The translations under genes were made by a program, and so were the position numbers. The notes beneath the pieces were generated by a model. That model did not search any database. It had not been told where the DNA came from and saw only the letters and a program-made list of their open reading frames with translations. A stretch of 64,000 nt of DNA. It comes from Hydractinia symbiolongicarpus (lineage: Eukaryota > Cnidaria > Hydrozoa > Anthoathecata > Hydractiniidae). Below are positions 49,230 through 58,820 of this stretch, piece by piece. Position 1 is the first letter of the stretch. Each line of letters starts with the position of its first letter. Location of the stretch: positions 18,142,501 through 18,206,500 of the forward strand of contig NC_079886.1 in NCBI RefSeq assembly GCF_029227915.1, written 5' to 3'.

Positions 49230-52200
49230 TACTTGTGATATAGGTATAGATTCAAAAAGGACTTTCTAGTGTGAAAAATTTTTAAAGTACATAAACATTT
49301 GGCGCAACTAGAAATCACTGAAATTTAAAAGTGGTGGTGGACGCGTATTAGAGGATTAACAATCGCAATGACAAAAGCAAGAAAATTAAGCTACAGTTCG
49401 TAAATACTGCCTTCAAAAGGGACAAAAACCTAATATACAACAAAAAAATGATACAAATATTTTTTACTTAGTTTTATTCCAATGAATTCTGGCGAGTTAA
49501 AACTCATCAAGAAAAAAATCCGATTTCAAGTCATCAAGGAATAAATATCAGTGCCTGTGTGTTGTTGTTGTCATTGATAGTTTCGGTAATAAAACAAGCA
49601 ATAAAAAAGAACCGTAATCTTAAAAGCCGTACAACAAGAAGTGGAGGAAATCATTTTCTTCCCCAGAGCTCTTTGAGATTAAAACCTCGAAAGTAGTAAT
49701 AATAGGCTATTTCGAATCCATCACGTGACCAGAGAGGTCTACAGTTATTACAATTTCGTTAGCTCAGACAAAAAAGTAAACAGAAGGTCGGAAATTAATT
49801 GAAGATGATTGTCAAAAACCACTGACCAAAAAAGTGGTAAAAAATATGAGCCCCAGTCAAAACCAAACCATCGCCCTATCGCGATTGAAAAAACGTCTGT
49901 TGGAATTTTTTTTTAACAAATCCTATAATCCTACCCTCTTAACAATGAAGGATTGGTGCAAGAGCTGGAAATATTTCTTTATGAGTTTTAATTATTTGCT
50001 TTCAAAAACAAAATACTATCAATCTTAATTAATGTTTCTCTTTCAATAATACCAACATTTTGTTTACAATATGGCTTCCGACTCCCTACAATTATTTCAA
50101 AGACGTTAGCTGAATTAATTTAATTCGTTTTATATCCTAACATATTTGAAATATCTTTTTACTTGATATTTCTTTAATAATGTTACTGATGAAGAAATTA
50201 ATATTATTTCTTGCTTAACTTGGCGATTAAAAAACAAGAAAACGTTTGCGAATTAAACACTCGCCCCGACTTCTTGCAATGTTTCCATAAAGGTCGCCTT
50301 ATTTGCTCAGGATCATGAGATGGTTGCGTAATATTAAACTGTTCTTCAAGTCACCTTTCTAAAAATTTTGCTATTTTGATTCGAGATAAATCTTGCCTTG
50401 CCTATATAGCAATTTTTTGCGGTTACAAATTGAAACCAGTTTTTGCCCTATACTTGCAGGACTTTTGTGGGACTCTGAAGAGTCGGAAAAGAGGGGGAAA
50501 AATCCCCCATCTACAAGTAACGAAGAAAACATCTTACTGCGACAAAGTTTTGCCCAATTGTCTGTTTGAACACTGAAAGACTCGGGATAATTAACATAAA
50601 ATAATTCGACGACATTATTTAGTCCAAGATAAATATATGATATATTTTCAATAAAAAGGCTAAATTAATGATATATAATAACAAAAAATATTGCATGATA
50701 TTTAAAACTTCTTAAACGCATACAAAATGCTAAAATTTGACTTTGGGACAGATAGTCAGATAAATAAGGTTAACATGATGTCCTGAAGCTGAAATAAAAA
50801 TGATGAAAAGTTCGAACATTGATATGCTTCATAAGTTATTAAATTGTCAAGAGTGCTTCCTAGTTGTGTGTGTGTTTCCTCTTTCTGAGACGACTGGGAC
50901 CAATCGAATATTTCGGGTGCTAATCATAAGTGTTACAAGGTTTTTTTGATTGAAATTTTATCTAAAGTGTTTTTCTTTTTTTGTTTGATAAAATAATGGA
51001 CTCAAAGAGAGTGCAATCACTTCGTGTTGCAATTTCTTCTGGGATGGCATTTTTGACTTGGTCATGCTAAATGCACCCTGTAATTGCAATACTTTAATAA
51101 TATTTTTTGTGGAGCGCAGCGGAGCCCATTTGGTATTTAAGCGCGTATTATTTTTTTCTATTTTCTACAACACAGCGGGAGAAAATCAAATTTTTTAAAA
51201 AATTTTGACGAAAGTGTCACTTTTTTCACTCGATAGGCCAAATTTCCGTAGTCTTGGTTATCTTAAATTTTTTTTCTGTTTAGTCCACGTTCTGGGAACG
51301 AGGTCGCTACTTTTAAGAACATCGTCCCATTTAAAAACATCATTCGAATAAAACTGTCAAAAAACAAAACAAACCAAAAAGGTTTTTGCGTAAACTGTAG
51401 CATTAGTCGTGAGGAGAGAAACTTTAAATTTGTTATTGTAAACACGTCCCTTTTGTAAGTTAATTCAGTTTCTTCATAATTTCCCTCGGAGAATAAAATA
51501 TTCAAACTGTAAAAAAAAGAATGATGTTGTTTTTAGCTACTGTTGTACAACAAGAAAAAATCTCTTAAAAAACAATGTTGTCCGCGTTATGCTTTGGTTC
51601 GATTCATCGATCTTTTGTTCGATTCATCAAATTTGAAGACACTGCAATGCAGGCCAATAGCCAGATTGCTATATGTATACAACATTGCTCAGTTATACTT
51701 TGTTTCTGCTGTGTATGAAAATTTTTTCAAAGTTTTTTAATAAGCGCGTATTCGGATTTTTTTGATTCTCGTTCTCCGATTTTTTTTCAGAAATAGAATA
51801 AAAGCCTATCTATGCTGCAAAGTATTTGTTTATACGCTCTGAAAACAAATTTATATTGTAAATTTCTTTTCCAAGTGTTTTATTTTTTGGAAATCTAATA
51901 GTGGCTAGTGCCGCGCCAGCACGCATATATCAAAAAGTAAAAAAGAAGCTATGTGGACAAGATTGCATTTTACTTGAGGAATATTTTTAAGATCTTATTT
52001 AAACTGTCTATTTTTGAGCAAATAAAGATCTCAATATTTGTTATGGCGTGTGATGTAAATACTTCGCTTGCGAACATAGAAACCTGTTCCCGCTCCGCAA
52101 CCCTTTATATATTGATTACGCATAATATTTTTTGCTGGCAACAGCGTTATTCTTTGAAATGTTCTAACAAATCATAATCTTCGCAAATGTGATGTGCAAA

Positions 52201-52469
52201 TCTTTATATGGTTGTTGCCTTGCTTAAGCCTAATCATTTAAAAAAGAGTTACACCGCAAATTCGTGATGATGGCAAATTGTTAAGAGAACTGTAGACACT
52301 GTTCTTACACGTTTTCGATTAGATCTATTTTCTTTTTTGTTTATGTTATAATTTTCCTTTTTTTAGCTATCATAGAAAAGGATGATACTAAACGAAAGCC
52401 TTTGGAGAAATCAACGGAAAGTTGTCAATCGCAGCTAAATATTTGGCTCAAATACAGTATCTGGCAATA
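49230..52469. other. Long intergenic stretch, no supported gene
   Basis: AT-rich. It contains GTGGAGCGCAGCGGAGCCC at about 51110-51127, a GC-rich self-complementary word that stands out from its surroundings, and two copies of AAGCGCGTATT about 600 bases apart (near 51140 and 51742). Confidence 0.4.
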
Positions 52470-52788
52470 CTAGTCATTAGTCCGTTGGAAAATCCACAGG
52501 TTCGCCCGTATTTTTTATACTGCATTGGGTGCATTTCACTACTTGCGCAGCTAAGCTACCATTTTGCGTGACAGGTAGACAGACAGACGTACACGGGTAT
52601 TATGATATAGACTAGTCATTGCCCGTGGAAAAATCCACGGGTTAGCCCGTCCATTATATTTACCCGTGGCAACAAAGTGGATAAAAATATATCGCATTTG
52701 ATATTCGTGTTTCCGTGACATAATTTTCTAACTCAGCGGGGTTTCCGCGCAGAGACAGACAGACGAAATACGGCTATTATAATAGAGA
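52470..52788 (-). mobile_element. Two Helitron-like elements in tandem, minus orientation
   Basis: Minus strand: 52788-52612 begins TCTCTATTATAATAGCCG after an A and ends with hairpin CCCGTGGA-TTTT-TCCACGGG, spacer and CTAG. 52611-52470 begins directly after it with TCTATATCATAATACCCG and ends with a partly decayed hairpin and CTAG followed by T. These are close relatives of the pair at 47504-47816 (shared interior including AAAATATATCGCATTTGA on the plus strand here). Confidence 0.85.
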
Positions 52789-52935
52789 TATATGGCAAAT
52801 TTCTAAAGGATACAAACAAGAATAAACAAACAAATAAAAATAGTGCATACAGTTTTATATTTGTATATTTTAAGACACATACAATGCAGAGGAACGCAAT
52901 GTTATCATCTGCTGACTATCCTTTCCTCTGCTTGA

Positions 52936-55356
52936 TTAACAGTCTGTGTTTGTTCGCCTTTGTGCATGTAACTCAATCTGTTTTTCTACGCTTTTATATA
53001 TGGCTCTTTGAAGCACACGAATATCATTTTTTTCAGGCTCAAGAAGCATAATCCATAGTTTAGGTCCAAACATACAAATCAAGCTACAAAGATTTAACAA
53101 AAACATCATTGTTTGAAAAAGTAGCATCACTGAATCAGCTTCTTCAAGACTATTGTAAAGCAGTCCTGACATCATCGACACAACAAAACAGCCAAATGCT
53201 GCATACAAAATATACTTTGCTTCGTTGAAGTAAGTGGGTAGTTTTCTTGCCCTAAATGCTTGAACCATGCAGAGTAAAGTCAGGAACAAAACATACAAAA
53301 GTTGGAACATTAGAAGGTTACTGTTTCCACATATAATTTTGTTCGATAACTCGTCTTTGTTTCGAAACGTTTTAATCCCATTTGGCGATTGCATAATAAT
53401 AGCAGCAGCAATGCAGCAATAAAACACTTGCAACACCACCACAATGGAATATTGCAGGCTTCTTGTTCGATTCGTGTTTTGTGGAGCTGTCTTGCTTTTA
53501 AAAATCATCACCAGAAACACTGTTTTGGCGAATATTATTCCTTGTATCAGGCATATAAGAAAGCCGTGCAAAAATAAAAGCACCAAACAAGTTGCATTAT
53601 CAACATTTCCAATCATAGACAATGGACCCAAAAACAATAACGCATGGGCAATTAGTTGAGCAAATGATAAAGATGAGTTGGAAGCTTGAACTACGGGAGT
53701 TTTCCTATATTTCAGGAAACTTAAAAGTGTGAAGGTGTTGAAAAGCAATCCTGTTGAAACTAAACTATACAAGATATATGCTGTTCGGCTATGATAAGAA
53801 GAATATATAAGTCGATATGATAGGCATTTAGTCCTGTTTTTGCTGGATTCTTTGTTTTGTGGACATTTCACACAATTATTATTGCCTATTTTTGTTTTTA
53901 TAAATCCGATTTCACACCTCCTACAAATCCAACAGCAATCACTATTGATATAAATTGGATAAAATCCAGGCTCACATTCGTTTTGACACAAAGATTGGGG
54001 TGCGTATGTGCTGTTTATAGCAGTGTATACAATCACAGCGTTCCATATCTTTACAAAAGAGCTTATATGCTTTAAAGTGACACTTCTCTTTGTTGCTTGC
54101 AAAATACTTATATTTCCATAATCTATAACTGTTCCTAAAATAAGTAGCGCGTTCTGTATAAGTTTTTCACTTCTATAAAATTTAAATATATGATATTTAC
54201 TTTTATTTAAATTTTTTTCCATCGCTAGGTTCAAATAGAGATAAAAACTCTTCATAGCATATGACAGAGTTAGCAGTGTTACGTAGGTTCCAGCAGTTGC
54301 TTGTGATTTTATCTGACTAATGCCACCCTCTGTAAAGTTTCTGCTAAAAGTCATATTTTGCCACCAACGATTGCGTTCTTGTTGTTGTGTAACACTCCAA
54401 AAGTATGTTGTAAAATTACTTTCTTTTGTATTCCTAAAAAATGGATTGTCAAGGCTAATAAAAATCATCCCTTGAATATTGAACTGTTGAAAAAACCCTA
54501 ATGGAAGTTGTGCAATCAATGGACTGGCGATCCATGTTCTGTTCTGGATATTATACTTTCCAGCAGACGTGAAGAACCTTAAACTGTCATCAGATTTAAG
54601 CCATAAGATTGTGGCGTCCAGATGCGTGTGTTGTTTCAGTTGTAGCATCATTTCATCACCTCCTTTTGACGGGAAATAAGCCGTAAACGACAGACAAAAT
54701 TTTGAATTTTCAAAATATTTCAATGCAGCTGAGCTTCCTATTTCTCCATAAGCATTGTCTGATAATATAATTCCAATATTTTTCCACCCGTAAAAATAAA
54801 TCATGGCTTTGTATACTAGAAAGGTTGTGGCATCATCATTCAATATACGAAAGTAATTTTCGTGTGTATCGTGTCGTGGACTGTCTGTTGATATCGATAT
54901 TAATTTCTCCCCGCTTACTAAAAAGACATTGGCAATTAATGCTGTGTCATACCTTGATAGGCTGGTGACCACCCCTATAATGTAAGGTTGCGATAGATTA
55001 CTGCAGGAACATGAACTTCCACCAGAATCAGTTGAATTTTCTTGATATGGTAAGTTGAGGATGGTAGTATCAATTATAGATTTTAAAGTCTCTGCAGAAT
55101 CGTAGCAGCTATCGTATAAAACATAACCAAGATGAAGCTCTTTGTATTTTAGAAGTTTGTCAAATAGGTTTGTGTAATATTCCACTGCTTCTAGCAACAT
55201 TAATGAATTGACTGTTAAGCCATCTTTTAGACATAGTGGTAAATATACAGCTATATTAAAATCTCTGTACTTTTGAATAGCTACATCGCATGTTTTGTAA
55301 TGGATGCAAAAGATATGTAAAAGTACCAGAGAAAAATAAAGCTTCCCAGATTCCAT
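52936..55356 (-). CDS. Class C G-protein-coupled receptor, intronless (806 aa)
   Basis: A single open frame of 806 residues. Residues 1-24 form a signal peptide (LYFSLVLLHIFCIHY). About 30-450 is a venus-flytrap ligand-binding domain, with YIIGVVTSLSRYDTALIANV and SISTDSPRHD at the place where glutamate receptors carry their Ser/Thr ligand contacts. About 455-510 is a nine-cysteine NCD3G linker (CQNECEPGFY, DCCWICRRC, CVKC). About 525-770 is the 7-TM_3 domain, with KYRKTPVVQASNSSLSFAQL and ARKLPTYFNEAKYILYAAFG, the family's intracellular-loop motifs. The tail is short, about 35 residues. The closest known groups are metabotropic glutamate, calcium-sensing and related receptors; the ligand is not predictable. 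Class C genes are normally split into many exons, so a complete intronless copy suggests retroposition or lineage-specific intron loss. It is intact, with no stops or frameshifts. Confidence 0.93.
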   Translation of the reverse strand: MESGKLYFSLVLLHIFCIHYKTCDVAIQKYRDFNIAVYLPLCLKDGLTVNSLMLLEAVEYYTNLFDKLLKYKELHLGYVLYDSCYDSAETLKSIIDTTILNLPYQENSTDSGGSSCSCSNLSQPYIIGVVTSLSRYDTALIANVFLVSGEKLISISTDSPRHDTHENYFRILNDDATTFLVYKAMIYFYGWKNIGIILSDNAYGEIGSSAALKYFENSKFCLSFTAYFPSKGGDEMMLQLKQHTHLDATILWLKSDDSLRFFTSAGKYNIQNRTWIASPLIAQLPLGFFQQFNIQGMIFISLDNPFFRNTKESNFTTYFWSVTQQQERNRWWQNMTFSRNFTEGGISQIKSQATAGTYVTLLTLSYAMKSFYLYLNLAMEKNLNKSKYHIFKFYRSEKLIQNALLILGTVIDYGNISILQATKRSVTLKHISSFVKIWNAVIVYTAINSTYAPQSLCQNECEPGFYPIYINSDCCWICRRCEIGFIKTKIGNNNCVKCPQNKESSKNRTKCLSYRLIYSSYHSRTAYILYSLVSTGLLFNTFTLLSFLKYRKTPVVQASNSSLSFAQLIAHALLFLGPLSMIGNVDNATCLVLLFLHGFLICLIQGIIFAKTVFLVMIFKSKTAPQNTNRTRSLQYSIVVVLQVFYCCIAAAIIMQSPNGIKTFRNKDELSNKIICGNSNLLMFQLLYVLFLTLLCMVQAFRARKLPTYFNEAKYILYAAFGCFVVSMMSGLLYNSLEEADSVMLLFQTMMFLLNLCSLICMFGPKLWIMLLEPEKNDIRVLQRAIYKSVEKQIELHAQRRTNTDC

Positions 55357-55589
55357 CCTTCGATCGTCTAGGAAGGTCTTTACAGGAATTGAAACAGCAG
55401 ATGCATTTTGTAAACATTCGTTACAATAAGATTTTGTATAAGATTTAGAAGCTTTTTATTTTTGTGTGTTTTTATTTGAATAATTAGAAATAAAATCTTA
55501 GTACACGTTCAAATAAAATTGTAAAAAAGTATTATTTTACCTTTGAAAGAAATATTTTAAAAACAAAGGCAGTAGTTGCAGGAATAAAT

Positions 55590-55611
55590 CCCCCCCCCCC
55601 CCCCCCCCCCC
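55590..55611. repeat. Run of 22 C (poly-G on the minus strand)
   Basis: 22 uninterrupted C, about 235 bases upstream of the GPCR start codon. On the GPCR's sense strand it is G22, able to form G-quadruplexes. Length is likely polymorphic or uncertain in assembly. Confidence 0.9.
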
Positions 55612-56029
55612 TCCTCCCCTGTAAAAAAATGTAAACAAGCACACGGAGAAAAATATGACCTGTGTAACTAAAAAATTCTTTAAAATCAGTTCTACAAAAT
55701 CATTCAAAGCTTTTGTAACTGCATGTTTCTAAAAATTTACTAAAACATAAATGTTGCTTTAATCCTGTTGTTTCATATATGTATTTAAAAAAAATATTAA
55801 CATGACATTTTGATACAAATGTAAAAATAAATTTAACATCATCATATAAAAAAATGTTAACTGTCTCAGCATGTATAGAAAAGAGAAACGAGAAAGAAAA
55901 TCAATTTGCACATTGAAAAATTGATAAGCGAAAGAACGAATAGAATCAAAAAATACAATCAAAACTACAATCAAAAAATACAAACAAAATTAAAGAAACT
56001 TCAGACTCAGCACCTGCGCACACAATCAG
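55612..56029. other. Intergenic stretch, no supported gene
   Basis: AT-rich upstream region of the GPCR; no other feature seen. Confidence 0.4.
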
Positions 56030-56640
56030 TTTTCGTTGGAACGACTATCTAAGAAAGAGAAGAGCTGACTTCCAGAATGTTTTTCATTTTATCCATGACA
56101 TTTTTCGGTCAAAACTTTGTCCTGTCTTGTCAGCAACACGGTCGCCAAGTGGATAGTAATATATAACATTTTCATTGCCCATTCATCCGTTAATGGCATA
56201 AACAAAAAGCCATGCTCGTTGTTCAGAGCTTTTCATGTTTCTTATACATTTGGCCAATAGCAACGTATTCTTGAGATGGACAGTTGGTCTTCGTGAATCT
56301 TATGTCAAAAAATTCGATTGTCCAGGACAGCAGAAGCCTTGAGTCCTGACGTCAAGAGTTGTCTCGTTACCATTAACTGGCTGCAACAAATTAGCTTTAA
56401 CAAACTTGCTTCGACGTCCCTTACGGCGTTGTGTGTGATGTGAATGAAGACTTCCTTCTCATTGCATGATTGACGAGTACATAAGGACATTTTCGTGGTG
56501 AATTCTTCATGTTCCGATTATATCGTAGAGCTATGGCATCTTCAAATTCGTAATTGGTAAGCGTAAAGCTTTGTTTAGCGGAAGCACCGCTAACCAAATA
56601 GATGTACTCTCTTCACGATTGTGCTCTACACAGTGGGCAT
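56030..56640 (-). pseudogene. Decayed retroelement ORF (post-reverse-transcriptase region)
   Basis: On the minus strand, pieces in shifting frames read WLAVLPLNKALRLPNYEFED and continue AIALRYN; then RDVEASLLKLIC and SGLKASAVLD; then FFDIRFTKTNCPSQ with MYKKHEK; then ADKTGQSFD. Order and spacing match the region found after the reverse transcriptase in a retroelement family common in cnidarians and other invertebrates (consensus 'WL..lPl.k..f.L...eF.DAl.lRY...', 'hN..RDl.a.lL.evC', 'FFDvRv.n', 'Y..HE..Kk', 'Ry...i..ir'). In-frame stops (TAA, TAG) and frame changes show it is dead. Its reverse transcriptase part should lie at higher coordinates but is not recognisable. Confidence 0.65.
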
Positions 56641-58661
56641 TTTTGCTGCTTAATTGTGAGTGTCGCTGAATTTTATTACATTTACTCGAAATTTATGTAG
56701 AATTTCGTTTAGAATTTGCCTTGATTCACTAAGTTTGCCATATGTTACAAAATTTGGCTCGCGGAAAGTATTAGATGGAATATTTTAAGTAGCAACTAGT
56801 TTTGAGACGTTAATGGATTTCATTCCTGTCTTTTCTTTTTCATATTTTTACTAAAGGCAAGCTTTGCTGTTTTTAAGGAAATGCATAACGTATTTCAGAA
56901 TGCGCAAAGGCGCTTTTGGGATACCTAGTGCCATATCATCGACCTGGCAAAGGCGTCTCCATAGCTTCATTCTGCTGCATTTCTACATCTTTTATGGTTG
57001 AAGGAAAATCATAGAAAATTAGTCCTTATTCAGTATCATGCATCGTCAACCTTGGCATTGTTTCAGAAAATGGTCATTTTTGATCTGCTATAAAAATTTC
57101 CGAATAGAATAGCCGGAGCATTTCTTTGTAACCGATTGGCTGCGAAATCTCTACTCTGGTAGCAGTGTGCAAACAAGGAGCTATCGCAAAGTCGGCATTA
57201 TAAAACAATCTATGCGACGACACGCGAAGATTAGAAAAAATGGCGAAATTGGGGTCTTATTGTGCCAGCAAAAATAAGCGTGAATTATGCGTTTGGATCT
57301 AATTAAATAAGGTAAGATTCGATAGTGAAGAGTAAAAAAGGAACTTTTTAAGGTTTGGAGTAGTAACATTTTAGAATATTGTAGCCGGGGTGGAGTCCTT
57401 GTATTTAATTGTTTTGCTTGTATTAAGGCTACTACACTACTTGTATTAAGACTACTACTAAGTTAACCAGAAAAAAAGAAGGCCATATTTATTGCCGGCG
57501 AATATTTAAAGGGTCGGTTATTTATTCAACAAACACGATTTTTTATCTTTCTTTCACAAAAAACGATATTTCGCATAATAACACAAAGTAAAAAAATAAT
57601 TTTAGTAAGCGGGGAAAAAATATCACCAATCAGAATGTGCTTTAACACACATTAAAACCAACTTCAGGAAGCAAAACACCGCCATCACAAGAACAAGTCA
57701 ATCCACGTATCTACACCATAAGAGTTGATTATAAAAACACAAGAGCAATATCTTAATCCACCCTTTTAGAATTACAAAAGCTTCGTCTTAAATGAAGAAG
57801 AACGTCTGGTATTGTCCTTCGATAAGGAGTGACATTTTCAGGAGTAAACACTACCATGAAGTTTTTATATGACAAACGATGATTAAGTAAAATTAGTTGA
57901 CTAAAAGAGATTACTCGTAGCAACGAACATAATGAAAATTAACCTACGAAATTGTATTTACCAGCCAGAATACCCAACATTACATGCTACAATATTTGCC
58001 AAGTGTTTAAGAACTTTTCAAAATTCAAATTATTCACATTCTTTCACCCCTGCACCCCGCAGACAATGTTAAGTGTAGGTTTTTCGAAGACACAAGTATG
58101 CTGCTATGACTCTCAAACATGGGCAAAGGAGGCAAGGAATAACCTGTAAATCTGTATTTATTGCCTTTTCTGGCACTAATAGTCAATATTTACATTTGTC
58201 TCAATTACTCTTGGCAACGATCGTAGGTATGGAGAAAAACTGTGCTGAACGTTTTTGCTTCGTCATTAGCGAGATTAATTTTATTAAAAAACGGCAAAAA
58301 ATATGTTGTAAGTATATGTATATGGTGGAGCTCTCTTACAAAATATATCAAGACGAGTCGGAAAATTTCACAATTTCTCACCACAAGTAGTTAAATAGGC
58401 CATTTCTATACTAGGTTCACGCAACTTGAACTTGTTTGAGTTCAATAGATTCATATTTACTGTGGGCTAAGGACTTACGTTATTTAGTGAGATTCCAACT
58501 CTTAGAATATTGTCTTGATATTTTTGTGAGGGCTTGTAGCTATGTGTATTGGTTTGCGGAGGGTAGGTTAAATATTTAGAACGTTTAAAGTGTATTATAA
58601 ATATTAAATAAATAAAAACAAGGAAAGAATGTTAGTTAACAGAATGATTGCTAGTTATTTT
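56641..58661. other. Intergenic stretch, no supported gene
   Basis: May include unrecognisable remains of the retroelement at 56030-56640. No exon with good support was seen. Confidence 0.35.
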
Positions 58662-58820
58662 TCAAACAACATTTGAATAATTGCGCCTGAACAATTTTTT
58701 AATCTTCTTGTCCTCACGGATCCACATTGCAAAAGAAAGATAGCCAGAGTCACTATTACTATCATTGGTTTCGTCGCCACTCTCTGATTCGTCTGAATGG
58801 GGATCATCGATGATCAATGA
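58662..58820 (-). pseudogene. Acidic/serine-rich coding-like fragment (52 codons)
   Basis: Minus strand, open from 58820 (just after a TAA) to TGA at 58662-58664. It reads IDDPHSDESESGDETNDSNS then DSGYLSFAMWIREDKKIKKL. The low-complexity acidic/serine tract followed by a mixed hydrophobic-basic segment looks like protein rather than random AT-rich DNA. However, there is no ATG and no AG acceptor just upstream, so it is more likely a broken gene or transposon piece than an active exon. Nearby are repeats of TCTGTCGGACGGA. Confidence 0.35.

Noticed and set aside
49783-50028. Plus-strand open frame with EGRKLIEDDCQKPLTKKV then KNMSPSQNQTIALSRLKKRL
   Set aside because: Coding-like composition and a possible GTAAAA donor, but no ATG in a good context and no partner exon.
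53389-54075. Plus-strand open frames within the GPCR
   Set aside because: Antisense shadows of the 806-codon receptor frame.
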